A stretch of DNA of 34,207 nt from an uncultured Gammaproteobacteria bacterium (GTDB lineage: Bacteria > Pseudomonadota > Gammaproteobacteria > Arenicellales > CAJQKF01). The notes beneath the pieces were generated by a model. It was not told the origin of the DNA. It made no database searches and saw only the letters and a list, made by a program, of their open reading frames with translations. The position numbers were made by a program, and so were the translations under genes. This document shows, in pieces, positions 9,467 through 18,414 of the stretch. How positions within the stretch are numbered: the first letter of the stretch is position 1; the number at the start of each line of letters is the position of its first letter. The stretch lies in assembly GCA_905478855.1 (NCBI GenBank), contig CAJQKF010000158.1, positions 1-34,207 of the forward strand, given 5' to 3'.

Positions 9467-9970
9467 TTACACTTCTAATACACGGTTCATAATCCGCGCA
9501 TTACGAAAATAACGCACTCTAATCTGACGACCACGAGAATCATAACCGACAAATATCAAACCAGAGCGTGATCTTACGGCTTCACTCAGACTCTGATTAA
9601 GCCCTTGATGCTGGACATTCACGATAATTCCAATCGGTTTCTTTTGTCCATCGATACTATATGACGTGTCTAGGTTGGCATAAACAGAATTAACAAGTTC
9701 TATTGCAAGACCCTGTCGACGGAAATCTGCGGCGATGAAACAGCGAAATCCATAAAAATAATGTCCGAGCGGCTCATGAAACACCTTGAAAACTGAACCA
9801 ACACCGCAAAGCTCTCCATTTTTCATGGCAACCACTGCCACTTCAGGTATACGACTCTTAGCATCGATTGCGGACACTATGGCGTTATGCTTCGCCCAAA
9901 ATATTTCAACTCGGGCAGCAAGTTCGTCATCTACGCTGCCATAAACATCCATAATATCGAATTCTGACAT
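9467..9970 (-). CDS. GNAT-like N-acetyltransferase
   Basis: A 167-residue cytoplasmic protein. The stretch FRCFIAADFRRQGLAIEL fits the acetyl-CoA-binding motif A of GNAT enzymes (R-x-x-G-x-A). It is preceded by a plausible beta strand pair (VAVVAMKNGELCGVGSVF) at the usual distance. The size is normal for the fold. AAGG lies about 8 bases before ATG 9970. It stands alone, divergent from the NIPSNAP gene and pointing toward the tpsB promoter region. Substrate unknown; the call rests mainly on motif A, so another acyltransferase role is possible. Confidence 0.6.
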   Translation of the reverse strand: MSEFDIMDVYGSVDDELAARVEIFWAKHNAIVSAIDAKSRIPEVAVVAMKNGELCGVGSVFKVFHEPLGHYFYGFRCFIAADFRRQGLAIELVNSVYANLDTSYSIDGQKKPIGIIVNVQHQGLNQSLSEAVRSRSGLIFVGYDSRGRQIRVRYFRNARIMNRVLEV

Positions 9971-10165
9971 TACATCGCCTTATTAGTCTGGTTTACTGAA
10001 CACTCGGAATCGTTGCTTTCGACGTAACTGAGTGCGTATACGAATTATTATACGTCCTAATTGCAACCAATCTGTGCGCACCTCTGCTGCTTGATCCAAG
10101 CATGAACAATACACTATGCTCTACTCTCTAACCGACCGAAAATTTTTCAGAAATCAAACCCAATC

Positions 10166-10498
10166 ATGTTATTTGACCTTAGGACTTATCGCTGCAAACC
10201 GGGCAAATTACGAGCGCACCTCGACATCTATGAACAATATGGACGCGCACCCCAAGAACGGCATCTCGGTCAGCCGTTACTTTTCGCAATCGGCGAAACC
10301 GGAAACCCCAATGAATTTATTCATATCTGGGTGTACCGCAATGCTGCTGATCGTGAACATAAACGCACCGCGATGTGGGCGGATACCGAATGGTTAGCCT
10401 ATACGCGACGTAGCGCCGAATTAAGTGGCTTACATTCTCAACATAATAAGCTAGTTACGAATGCATCGTGGTTCACATCCAGCATTGAGCCGGCCTAA
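10166..10498 (+). CDS. NIPSNAP family protein
   Basis: A 110-residue protein of the NIPSNAP family, a ferredoxin-like alpha/beta-barrel dimer fold. It opens with the family signature MLFDLRTYRCKPGKLRAHL and continues with a Trp-rich second half (FIHIWVYRNAADREHKRTAMWADTEW) typical of these proteins. The biochemical function in bacteria is not established. An overlapping frame starting at 10116 is a shadow. It is convergent with yaiI, with about 20 bases between stops. Confidence 0.85.
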   Translation: MLFDLRTYRCKPGKLRAHLDIYEQYGRAPQERHLGQPLLFAIGETGNPNEFIHIWVYRNAADREHKRTAMWADTEWLAYTRRSAELSGLHSQHNKLVTNASWFTSSIEPA

Positions 10499-10517
10499 AA
10501 GCATTTATCTATTCTGT

Positions 10518-10979
10518 TTAGGGTTGATTCTTCGATATGTATTCAGCCAACCAGCGATCGAGATGATTGGCAAACAGCTGTCGATCACGATGATTCAATG
10601 GAGGTGGTCCTACCGTGGGCACCCCCGTCGAGCGCAATGTATCCAGAAAGTCACGCATATTTAGGCGACCACGGATATTCTCGCGAGTAAAAAGCTCCCC
10701 TCGCGAACTCAGTGCCGTCGCACCTTTTTCAATGGCATCGCTCGCTAACGGGATATCACCAGTTATCACAAGGTCACCACTACTCAGACGTTTTACGATT
10801 TCATTATCTGCCACATCAAACCCGGAAGATACTTGCAGAAATGACACAAATCGTGAACGCGGTATCTCCAAAGCATGATTGGCCACAAGAGTGACATGAA
10901 CCTTACTTCGCTCTGCCGCTCGAAATAAAATTTCCTTAATCACCACAGGACATGCATCACCATCAACCCAAATTGCCAA
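10518..10979 (-). CDS. yaiI: YaiI/YqxD family protein (UPF0178, DUF188)
   Basis: A 153-residue member of the conserved UPF0178 family. The N-terminus [22 protein letters not shown], the block [27 protein letters not shown] and the C-terminal [20 protein letters not shown] are nearly colinear with E. coli YaiI. The Asp-rich fold resembles PIN/NYN-like nucleases, but the activity is unproven. The start is TTG at 10979, supported by the family N-terminus and by a GGGG stretch about 7 bases upstream. It is divergent from rhlE, sharing a 111-base intergenic region. Confidence 0.93.
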   Translation of the reverse strand: MAIWVDGDACPVVIKEILFRAAERSKVHVTLVANHALEIPRSRFVSFLQVSSGFDVADNEIVKRLSSGDLVITGDIPLASDAIEKGATALSSRGELFTRENIRGRLNMRDFLDTLRSTGVPTVGPPPLNHRDRQLFANHLDRWLAEYISKNQP

Positions 10980-11090
10980 CTATTTGCCCCCAAATCAACT
11001 ATTTAATGAGTGTGAGTATAGCTGAGTGACCCGAGAGCGTGTATCATTGGGACATAAGCATTATCCCTCCCTCATTTTTCAGAGTACCTC

Positions 11091-12389
11091 ATGCAATTTT
11101 CTACTTTGGGCCTTAACACGCCCATACTCAACGCTATTAGCGAGAAAGGCTATTCAAGCCTTACACCCATTCAGGCACAAGCAATCCCACCCATTTTAAA
11201 TGGTCGGGATGTTATGGGCGCGGCACAAACCGGCACCGGTAAAACAGCTGCTTTCACCCTACCCATTCTACAGCTTCTCTCAGCAGGAGAAGTCTCTCAA
11301 AACAAACATGTCAGAGCGCTCGTACTAACTCCAACACGTGAATTGGCGGCACAAGTCGGTGCTAACGTAGAAATGTACAGCAAGTTCTTGCCGCTAAAAT
11401 CTGCCGTTATCTTTGGTGGCGTTGGCGCACACCCGCAAATCGATAAACTTAGAAAGGGTGTCGATGTTCTGGTTGCAACACCGGGTCGACTTCTAGACCT
11501 GTTCCAGCAAAGGGCCATTAACTTTAACCAACTTGAAATCCTCGTACTTGATGAGGCCGATCGAATGTTAGATATGGGTTTTATTCACGATATTCGGAAG
11601 ATAATTAAATTACTACCAGAGAAACGGCAGACACTCATGTTCTCCGCTACGTTCTCAAACGATATTCGCAAGCTGGCAAAGGGTATTGTTAATAACCCGG
11701 AAGAAATTTCGGTAAGCCCTCGAAACACCACAGTAGTATCGGTTGAGCAACTTGTTTGCCCTGTTGATAAGAAGCAAAAGTCCGCACTCCTAACCCATCT
11801 GATTAAGGAAAAAAACTGGCATCAAGTACTGGTTTTCACCCGCACCAAACATGGCGCGAATAGATTGTGTACTCATCTCGAAAAGAAGGGCATTGATTCG
11901 ATGGCGATACACGGCAATAAGAGTCAAAGTGCTCGAACAAAAGCTTTGGAATCTTTTAAGAACGGAAAGATACGGGTTTTGGTAGCGACTGACATTGCGG
12001 CTCGTGGACTGGACATTAATCAACTGCCCCAGGTGGTTAATTTTGACCTCCCTAATGTACCCGAAGACTATGTTCATCGAATCGGTCGAACCGGCCGAGC
12101 TGGCGCAACAGGGCATGCTGTGTCTTTAGTTAGTGCGGATGAAATCAAACACCTTACCGATATTGAGAAGCTCATAAACAAAAAGCTAGAGCGAAAACTA
12201 GTCGATAATTTTGAACCGGTACACGATGTACCGGAATCTAAACCAGCGGTCCAGAAACCACAGCGACGATTTCATCAAAAAAATAATGGATCTGGTGATA
12301 CGCGAAAGAAGCAAAATGCTAGTCCGGGTTCAAAAACTCGCGGCAGACGTCGTCCATCCGGAAACGATAAACAAGCCGTCGCAAAATAG
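11091..12389 (+). CDS. rhlE: DEAD-box ATP-dependent RNA helicase RhlE
   Basis: RNA remodelling in ribosome assembly or RNA decay. All DEAD-box motifs are visible in 432 residues: the Q motif ([14 protein letters not shown]), motif I AQTGTGKT (45-52), Ia PTRELA (81-86), motif II DEAD (154-157, in [15 protein letters not shown]), motif III SAT (185-187), motif [12 protein letters not shown] and motif [24 protein letters not shown] and the start FSTLGL are typical of the RhlE subgroup. The last about 60 residues are a basic, Gln/Arg/Lys-rich tail (RRFHQKN..., KTRGRRRPS), as usual for RNA binding. The NYN-domain gene begins 24 bases after the stop and is probably co-transcribed, suggesting a joint RNA role. 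Confidence 0.95.
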   Translation: MQFSTLGLNTPILNAISEKGYSSLTPIQAQAIPPILNGRDVMGAAQTGTGKTAAFTLPILQLLSAGEVSQNKHVRALVLTPTRELAAQVGANVEMYSKFLPLKSAVIFGGVGAHPQIDKLRKGVDVLVATPGRLLDLFQQRAINFNQLEILVLDEADRMLDMGFIHDIRKIIKLLPEKRQTLMFSATFSNDIRKLAKGIVNNPEEISVSPRNTTVVSVEQLVCPVDKKQKSALLTHLIKEKNWHQVLVFTRTKHGANRLCTHLEKKGIDSMAIHGNKSQSARTKALESFKNGKIRVLVATDIAARGLDINQLPQVVNFDLPNVPEDYVHRIGRTGRAGATGHAVSLVSADEIKHLTDIEKLINKKLERKLVDNFEPVHDVPESKPAVQKPQRRFHQKNNGSGDTRKKQNASPGSKTRGRRRPSGNDKQAVAK

Positions 12390-12413
12390 ATTCAACAACC
12401 CACCAGCATATTA

Positions 12414-12893
12414 ATGAAACCTAATCGTATAGCGGTTTTTGCAGACGTCCAGAACGTTTACTATACGACAAGGGATACCTACCGACGCTCATTCGATTAC
12501 CATAAGTTCTGGAATGAGCTTAGCACCGAAGGCGAAATCGTTAGTGCAAATGCCTACGCAACCTACCGCGGCGACGATGGACAACACCGTTTCCAGACCG
12601 CTTTGCGAAGTATCGGCTTCACTGTAAAGTTAAAACCATATATTAAACGCAGTGACGGCTCTTCCAAAGGTGACTGGGATGTGGGCATCACTATTGATGC
12701 GCTAGACGCAGGTGAGGCGGTGGACACGGTAGTGCTGCTATCCGGCGATGGGGATTTCGATTTACTTCTACTCAAACTAAAAAAGCGCCATGGCATAAAC
12801 ACATGGGTCTACGGTGTGCCCGGTCTAACTTCACAAAGCCTGATTAACGCAGCAGATCGATTCGTTCCCATAGACGAGCGCTTCTTACTTTAG
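12414..12893 (+). CDS. NYN-domain (LabA/DUF88-like) putative RNase
   Basis: A 159-residue protein with the LabA-type NYN fold, related to PIN nucleases. The N-terminal strand RIAVFADVQNVYY carries the first acidic residue (Asp11) and Asn14. KGDWDVGITIDALD (85-98) gives Asp87, Asp89 and Asp95. VVLLSGDGDFDLLL gives the SGDGDF motif (110-115) with further acids. A metal-dependent nuclease centre is thus complete. The start ATG 12414 agrees with the family N-terminus although no strong ribosome site is seen. It lies directly after rhlE on the same strand. RNA as substrate is inferred from the family and context. Confidence 0.88.
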   Translation: MKPNRIAVFADVQNVYYTTRDTYRRSFDYHKFWNELSTEGEIVSANAYATYRGDDGQHRFQTALRSIGFTVKLKPYIKRSDGSSKGDWDVGITIDALDAGEAVDTVVLLSGDGDFDLLLLKLKKRHGINTWVYGVPGLTSQSLINAADRFVPIDERFLL

Positions 12894-13050
12894 AACCTGC
12901 TAAAGCGACCCACTATCGAATAGTCAGTGCGCAGGCCGAACACCACGAACATCCATATCGACTTTGCATCTCGTTTGCATCATTAGACGGCCACAATATC
13001 GAGTTAGTTAACCTTTCCCTTGCAAACGCCAGACTGGATAAGTTACGTAA

Positions 13051-13335
13051 CTACAGACGATTAAAAAACTCAGGGGTTTTGCTCTGCACCCAGGTTTTTG
13101 TTTCTTGATCAAATGATAAATAGTGCTCACTGGCTAGATGTATTTTAAATGCTTCTTCGTCTGTGTATACCTCATATAGAAATATACGATTCGGTATTTT
13201 ACTATCACGACAAACGTCAAAAACATGACAATTATCTTCATATGTTAACGAGTCTTCAGCCTGTCGTAACACTCTTGATATAAAAGCATCGACCCACTCA
13301 ACCTGAACAACAAACGCTACGGTTACCGCAAACAC
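13051..13335 (-). CDS. Antibiotic biosynthesis monooxygenase (ABM)-family protein
   Basis: A small (about 94 residues) dimeric alpha+beta barrel protein of the ABM/LsrG type: FAVTVAFVVQVEWVDAFISRVLRQ, CHVFDVCRDSKIPNRIFLYEVY, FKIHLASEHY and a final WVQSKTPEFF follow the family. GTG at 13335 is chosen as start. GAGG lies about 7 bases before it and the product then begins at the first beta strand, whereas the longer frame from TTG 13347 adds four odd residues. Its ribosome site overlaps the stop of otnC, so the two are likely coupled. As last gene of the otn operon it may act as a monooxygenase, isomerase or detoxifying enzyme for a pathway intermediate; this is inference. Confidence 0.8.
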   Translation of the reverse strand: MFAVTVAFVVQVEWVDAFISRVLRQAEDSLTYEDNCHVFDVCRDSKIPNRIFLYEVYTDEEAFKIHLASEHYLSFDQETKTWVQSKTPEFFNRL

Positions 13336-13343
13336 ATTGCACC

Positions 13344-13982
13344 TCAATTCTTATTAGGAAATTTATTTTTCAAATCAATTACTTGAGTCTCACTTAGAGG
13401 CTTAGTTGCGTGACCGCGCAACAATAAAAACAACTTGGCCGTTTCTTCAAGCTCCTCTGTGGCGTAAACAGCATCCTCAAGACATGTCCCAGCGACTACC
13501 GGGCCATGATTCGCTAGCAACACAGCATGATGCTTTGAAGCCATCTCGCCAACAGCTTTTGCCAAATTAATATCGCCAGGGGCAAAGTACGGAATCAATG
13601 GTAGGGTACCAATTCGCATAACGTAGTAGGCGGTTAGCGGTGGCAAAACATTATTTGTATCAATATCATGCAAGCAACTAACCGCAACTGAATGAGTGGA
13701 ATGTAAGTGAACTATAGCATTCGCTTTACTACGTTTGCCATACATAGACATATGTAGAAAAGATTCCTTTGTTGGCTGATCACCAGACAACCAGTTGCCG
13801 TCACGGTCCAGTCGTGAAATCCTTTCCGGATCTAAACTTCCCATACTGCTTCCAGCTGGTGTCATAAGCCAGCCATCTTGTGTGCGCACACTGATGTTAC
13901 CGCTGGAACCAAATGAAAGTCCACGATCAAACAAAGACCGGGCGAGCCTGACAATATCATCTTTAATTTGTGCGTCTTTCAT
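13344..13982 (-). CDS. otnC: 3-oxo-tetronate 4-phosphate decarboxylase (class II aldolase family)
   Basis: Zinc enzyme of the class II aldolase/adducin family, 212 residues. In the otn pathway it converts 3-oxo-tetronate 4-phosphate to dihydroxyacetone phosphate and CO2. Visible residues: the phosphate-binding GNISVRT (28-34) and TPAGSSMG (41-48), catalytic Glu73 (PTKESFLH), zinc His92 and His94 (AIVHLHSTHS) and the third zinc His159 (LLANHGPVV). The length fits OtnC. Its ATG overlaps the otnK stop in an ATGA tetranucleotide, showing translational coupling. Fuculose-phosphate aldolase relatives look alike; the neighbouring OtnK kinase makes OtnC the best name. Confidence 0.88.
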   Translation of the reverse strand: MKDAQIKDDIVRLARSLFDRGLSFGSSGNISVRTQDGWLMTPAGSSMGSLDPERISRLDRDGNWLSGDQPTKESFLHMSMYGKRSKANAIVHLHSTHSVAVSCLHDIDTNNVLPPLTAYYVMRIGTLPLIPYFAPGDINLAKAVGEMASKHHAVLLANHGPVVAGTCLEDAVYATEELEETAKLFLLLRGHATKPLSETQVIDLKNKFPNKN

Positions 13983-15244
13983 GGAAGCATATTACTCGCT
14001 TTTTCAAAAAATGCTTCACCACCAAAGTTTCCAGACTTCAACGCCAGAGCAATTGGAGTTGTACTTACGGACTCTGTCCAGGGAACACCCGGGTCAATTT
14101 CTGGGCCTATACGTAAGCTTTTTATGCCCAATGCTCCTGCCACAGCTCCGGATGTCTCTCCCCCAGCTATTATTAGTCGGGTGAATCCGGCTGATACCAT
14201 TCGCACACTAAGCTCACCATAAAGCCTTTCAATAAGCTCACCTACTTTTTCACCACCGTGTGCTTTCTGCGCGGCAGAGACTTCTGAAGGTTTCGCCGAA
14301 CTATAAACTAATACAGGTAAGTCTCCAGGCTGTTTCAAAATCCAGTCTGCGATGTCATCCAACAAAGTCTTTGATGTGATCACGCTTACCGGATCAACTT
14401 TATAGGTTGGCCACTTATTCTTGACGTGATTAATTTGAGCCCTTGTTGCCACCGAGCAACTACCCGCAATTACTAGAGTTTTTCCGTATACTTCCGGCAT
14501 ACTTGCGGCCTTGGCATTTTCAATCAAACCCTGATCGCGATAATTTTGCGGTAAACCAATAGCAACGCCTGAGCCACCCGTAATTAGTTGATGCTTTTTT
14601 ACAGATTGGCCTATCGATAACAGATCCGCGTCCTGCAAAGCATCCACGACCATATAAGTACAGTTTTTCGACGATAGTTTTTGCGCCGATCGCTGAATTT
14701 CCTCAACACCCTGATTTACAATTTGCCACGGGATCAAACCAACCTTGTTTGCAGTTTGTCCTGACATTAACGACACTAGACATGATTGCTTCATTGGGGT
14801 CAAGGGGTGATCTTTCATTGGGGATTCAGATAATAACTGGCTCCCAACATAAAGGTGTCCGTTATAGATAGTTCGACCTGTGGTTGGAAAGGCAGGACAA
14901 ACAAATGCGAGCTTTGCATCCAAAAGCTGAAGTAATGCATCAGCAACTGGTCCTATATTTCCATGCTTTGTGGAATCAAAGGTGGAACAGTACTTAAAAA
15001 ACAGTTGGGATGCACCTTTGCGCAATAGCCAATTTGCCGATTTAAGCGACTCATTCACGGCAATATGCATTGGTGCTGTTCTACTCTTAAGTGCAACGAC
15101 AACAGCGTCTGCATCTCCAATATCCACATCCTTTTCTGGAACTCCAAGTAATTGCACTGTTCGCATTCCATTGCGAACGAGAGTATTCGCTAAATCCGTA
15201 GCACCCGTGTAATCGTCAGCAATTGCACCTAATACAATACCCAT
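13979..15244 (-). CDS. otnK: 3-oxo-tetronate kinase (DUF1537 four-carbon acid sugar kinase)
   Basis: ATP-dependent kinase phosphorylating the C4 hydroxyl of 3-oxo-tetronate; cytoplasmic. The N-terminal substrate domain begins with the hallmark GAIADDYTGATDLANTLVRNG. It continues with KYCSTFDSTKHGNIGPV and CPAFPTTGRTIYNGHLYVG, all diagnostic for DUF1537. The C-terminal nucleotide-binding domain has LVIAGSCSVATRAQI and LIIAGGETSGAVAGALGI. At 421 residues it is full length. Start ATG 15244 is 24 bases after the dehydrogenase stop. It lies between a dehydrogenase gene and otnC, the expected order of use. Confidence 0.93.
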   Translation of the reverse strand: MGIVLGAIADDYTGATDLANTLVRNGMRTVQLLGVPEKDVDIGDADAVVVALKSRTAPMHIAVNESLKSANWLLRKGASQLFFKYCSTFDSTKHGNIGPVADALLQLLDAKLAFVCPAFPTTGRTIYNGHLYVGSQLLSESPMKDHPLTPMKQSCLVSLMSGQTANKVGLIPWQIVNQGVEEIQRSAQKLSSKNCTYMVVDALQDADLLSIGQSVKKHQLITGGSGVAIGLPQNYRDQGLIENAKAASMPEVYGKTLVIAGSCSVATRAQINHVKNKWPTYKVDPVSVITSKTLLDDIADWILKQPGDLPVLVYSSAKPSEVSAAQKAHGGEKVGELIERLYGELSVRMVSAGFTRLIIAGGETSGAVAGALGIKSLRIGPEIDPGVPWTESVSTTPIALALKSGNFGGEAFFEKASNMLP

Positions 15245-15268
15245 TAAATAAAAACCTGCTGTTATCGC

Positions 15269-16372
15269 TTATTGTTCAGTAATGATAGAAATAATTTCGT
15301 TGCTCACCGCTTTTGTTCCCATATCCCCACCAAACTCCATTGGGCGAATACGCCCCTCGGCGAAACCTTTATCCACTGCAGCTTCTATAAGCATTCCGGC
15401 ATCATCCAGAGCAGTGCACTGAGAACGTTCACCAAGATAATTCAGCATTAACCCGCCACTCAATATTGCCGCCAGCGGATTAGCTTTATCCTGACCCATA
15501 ATATCTGGAGCGCTGCCGTGCGCAGGTTGAAACAGTCCATGTTGATCACCAATCTCCGCACAAGATGCCATTCCCATACCGCCAACCAAACCTCCAGCCA
15601 AATCAGACAATATGTCCCCAAACATATTTTCCATTACTAAAACATCGGCATCCCAGGGCTTGCGAATTAGATCCAACGCTTGAGCATCAACATAATTGTA
15701 ATGCTTCGCTATATGCGGAAAATGACTCGCCCGCTCATCAAATATTTGCCTAAAGAAGGCCATTGAACGAAATACGTTAGCCTTATCCACACAAGTAACA
15801 ATCCCTTTGCCACCCCGTTCCTTCCGTTTTATTGCCAATTGAAAGGCAAAATCGATCAATTTTTCTGTCGTTGATCGAGTAATTCTCAAGACATCCTGAG
15901 CTTCATCGTTAGTTAGAATCGTTGGCCGATTATGCACCGCTGCTGAATAAAAAAGGCCTTCCGTTGACTCTCTAAGTATAACCAGGTCTATTAGCTTTGC
16001 TTGTGGAGCGGCTAATCGCTGGGGAGCGTTCCGATACGCTTTAACCGGTCTAACCCCTGCATAGAGTTGGTATATTTCCCGAATTCTAAGGTGAGGTGAA
16101 ATCTCGGTTCCATCATTATGCCGAACGGAGGGTAAGCCTATTGCGCCAAGAAACATCGCGTCCGCATCGCCAACTTCCTTCTCAGCGCCATCAGCAATAT
16201 CGTTACCGGTTTCGGAAAAGTAACCCGCGCCTGCTTCATAAAATTTAAAATCCAACTTAAAACCGGTAACACGCTTGCGAACAGCTTCGATGACCGCCAA
16301 CGTAGCATCTGTCACATCAATACCGATACCGTCACCTTTCAATACGGCTACTGTATTTCGTATTGTGGGCAT
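15269..16372 (-). CDS. Isocitrate/isopropylmalate/tartrate dehydrogenase family enzyme
   Basis: NAD(P)-dependent beta-decarboxylating dehydrogenase family, 367 residues. Family marks: KGDGIG (12-17), substrate arginines in PHLRIREIYQLYAGVRP (Arg96, Arg98, Arg108), RESTEGLFY (134-142), Lys197 in VDKANVFR, Asp229, metal ligands in MFGDILSDLAGG (Asp253, Asp257), and the adenine-site segment QPAHGSAPDIMGQDKANP. The last lacks the residues of true leuB specificity, and the overall look is closest to tartrate/D-malate-type members. It is first gene of the operon with otnK and otnC. In this family the oxidised hydroxyl is beta to the carboxylate, so a tetronate would give 3-oxo-tetronate, the OtnK substrate. 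The exact substrate is inference. Confidence 0.88.
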   Translation of the reverse strand: MPTIRNTVAVLKGDGIGIDVTDATLAVIEAVRKRVTGFKLDFKFYEAGAGYFSETGNDIADGAEKEVGDADAMFLGAIGLPSVRHNDGTEISPHLRIREIYQLYAGVRPVKAYRNAPQRLAAPQAKLIDLVILRESTEGLFYSAAVHNRPTILTNDEAQDVLRITRSTTEKLIDFAFQLAIKRKERGGKGIVTCVDKANVFRSMAFFRQIFDERASHFPHIAKHYNYVDAQALDLIRKPWDADVLVMENMFGDILSDLAGGLVGGMGMASCAEIGDQHGLFQPAHGSAPDIMGQDKANPLAAILSGGLMLNYLGERSQCTALDDAGMLIEAAVDKGFAEGRIRPMEFGGDMGTKAVSNEIISIITEQ

Positions 16373-16452
16373 AATTAACCAACCGTTGCCGCAATAGTAT
16401 ACTGGTTAACAGAACCGTCTAAACGGGATATAGTCTAGCCACATCAATTGAA

Positions 16453-17010
16453 TCAGATACCTTGAAATTTAAATTTCTGACCACCGATCGTTGCTTCATA
16501 CATCAAACCCTTTATGGTTAATGTGAATACTGCAACCTGGTCACTATACGCCGCATCAGCAGATGCACCTGAGGTGGCAGCCACTGCAGACGCCTGGGCA
16601 CCAAATTTAAAATCTCCTGTAATAAATTTGTCAAACGCATCTTTATTCTTAAAGAAAATAATTTCCCGGTACTTCTGCCCACCAAACTGAAACCCAATGG
16701 TAAATTGTTTCATTTTGACTCGACCTACATACTCATCATTGGCATAAACTTTACCCTTTCCGGCTGCCCCACCTATGCCAATCCCACCTTTACCGATACT
16801 TGGAAATACTGCAAAGCCATAAGCGTTATCAAAAAACTTCTTTATACCGGGATCTTCATTGAAAAAAGCCGATACAGCATCCTCTATCTTCGCATCATTA
16901 TAGCTACCACCAGCACTATCATCATCATCAGGATTCCATCCCGCCATTGCTGTAAAGCTCATTAATAACGATACGATGAATACAATTATTGTTTTTCTAA
17001 ACATTTTCAA
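16453..17010 (-). CDS. Secreted SYLF (YSC84-type) lipid-binding domain protein
   Basis: A 185-residue exported protein. A clear signal peptide (IIVFIVSLLMSFTAMA) is followed by a short acidic linker and a SYLF domain: FFDNAYGFAVFPSIGKGGIGIGGAAGKG, FTIGFQFGGQKYREIIFFKN and GAQASAVAATSG are the family blocks. A final lipid-binding region, GLMYEATIGGQKFKFQGI, ends the chain. SYLF proteins bind phosphoinositides in eukaryotes; the bacterial role in the envelope is not settled. It is a single gene, about 80 bases beyond the otn operon start and divergent from the EamA transporter. Confidence 0.9.
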   Translation of the reverse strand: MKMFRKTIIVFIVSLLMSFTAMAGWNPDDDDSAGGSYNDAKIEDAVSAFFNEDPGIKKFFDNAYGFAVFPSIGKGGIGIGGAAGKGKVYANDEYVGRVKMKQFTIGFQFGGQKYREIIFFKNKDAFDKFITGDFKFGAQASAVAATSGASADAAYSDQVAVFTLTIKGLMYEATIGGQKFKFQGI

Positions 17011-17244
17011 ACATCTCCTAGCTAATAATTAAAATAGTTGCATAACGTAATGGCGTCCTTTTTATCATACATGTTATGTACAACTTCTGAGGTAATCCGA
17101 CCGCCATTTACATCAATCACTAATACTATCCGTCTATGATCCGGATTATTAGGTCGCTTTCAATAAATACGGAACACAATCTTCTCGATATACTCCAACA
17201 CACTAACTCTCGTTTATCCCAATATTGGTGCTCCTACTCGGTAA

Positions 17245-18156
17245 TTGACAGTGACAATACATAATAATAGCCCAATAGTTCGCGGTATTTTGCTGATGTG
17301 TGCCTACGCGCTTCTCGGGCCAGTCATTGACACATTCGCCAAACTATCGGGAAGCGCAATTCCCAGCGCACAAATTACTGCGGCTCGTTTTATTATTCAA
17401 TCCTGTGGTTTATTAATCCCTATCCTCATCCTTGGCCACTCACTGCGAATTGTAACTGCTGATATCTGGAAACACGCTGTTCGTGGAATTTTTATTGCCG
17501 GCGCCACCATCTGTATTTTTACCGCTATACAATATATGCCTATCGCCGACGCAATAAGTATTTTCTTTGTTGAACCGCTCATTCTTACACTACTGGGCGG
17601 GCTCATTCTTGGTGAAAAAGTTGGGTGGAGACGTTACCTTGCGTGTGCCGTCGGTTTCGTTGGCGCTTTAATCGTCATCCGCCCAAGTTTTGAAACATTA
17701 GGATGGCCGGCTATATTACCGTTAGGCAGTGCTGTGATGTTTGCATGCTATCTAATACTTACACGTTCGATGGTACACAAAACGGGTGCATTGGCTATGC
17801 AATTCTATTCCGGGTTGTCCGGAGCTATTTTTACAGTAGCCATACTTTACGCTTTCGATGGTAGTGGTTCAGTCACTTTTGATCCGGTAATACCAGAGGG
17901 TAAATACTGGTTACTTTTACTCGGCGTTGGAATAACCGCAACAGTCGCTCACCTATTCCTAGTATCGGCTTTCGCTCACGCACCTGCATCCATACTTGCG
18001 CCTTTTCAATACCTTGAAATTGTCACCGCAACTATTTTGGGATTCTGGATATTTGATGATTTTCCAGATGCAATGAAATGGCTTGGTATAAGTATTATTA
18101 TTTTCTCTGGACTGTTCGTGTTCTGGCGAGAAAAAACAGTTTCCAATCAATACTAA
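17245..18156 (+). CDS. EamA/DMT superfamily transporter
   Basis: Inner-membrane permease of about 303 residues with some ten hydrophobic helices in two EamA repeats. The first includes VIDTFAKLSG, ARFIIQSCGLLIPILIL, PIADAISIFFVEPLILTLLGGLILGEKVGWRRYLACAVGFVGALIVIRP. The second includes VSAFAHAPASILAPFQYLEIVTATILGFWIFDDFPDAMKWLGISIIIFSGLFVFW. The E-(x)-K/P pattern at the end of helix 4 is typical of DMT exporters. There is no ATG before the first helix. TTG 17245 or GTG 17251 is the probable start, and ATG 17296 would remove part of helix 1. The substrate is unknown; export of a metabolite or amino acid is common in the family. Confidence 0.9.
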   Translation: MTVTIHNNSPIVRGILLMCAYALLGPVIDTFAKLSGSAIPSAQITAARFIIQSCGLLIPILILGHSLRIVTADIWKHAVRGIFIAGATICIFTAIQYMPIADAISIFFVEPLILTLLGGLILGEKVGWRRYLACAVGFVGALIVIRPSFETLGWPAILPLGSAVMFACYLILTRSMVHKTGALAMQFYSGLSGAIFTVAILYAFDGSGSVTFDPVIPEGKYWLLLLGVGITATVAHLFLVSAFAHAPASILAPFQYLEIVTATILGFWIFDDFPDAMKWLGISIIIFSGLFVFWREKTVSNQY

Positions 18157-18414
18157 AGCCGACTAGAAATCGACACCATAACCACGAAGTTAACTCCCAC
18201 CCGGCAGTCATTTGGCTCATAGAAACTAGCACTACAATCTCAGATAAGCTTAGTCACCTCTTTGAACCGCCTAATGACAAGGTATTAACATAACTCGTTT
18301 TTATGACACCGTTCATCTTCGTTATGATGTATGCTTACAAATATGTAATGATTGTCGTATCACCAAACGATCCTAACCTCACCACACGTTGGTTTCACCT
18401 ATTCATGTAGGAAA

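Noticed and set aside
10116..10397. 93-codon frame overlapping the NIPSNAP gene
   Set aside because: The NIPSNAP frame at 10166-10498 has clear family signature; this one does not.
18352..18414. Longer start (TTG 18352) for the lipoprotein gene
   Set aside because: It would put 21 extra residues before the lipoprotein signal; ATG 18415 with TAGGA fits better.
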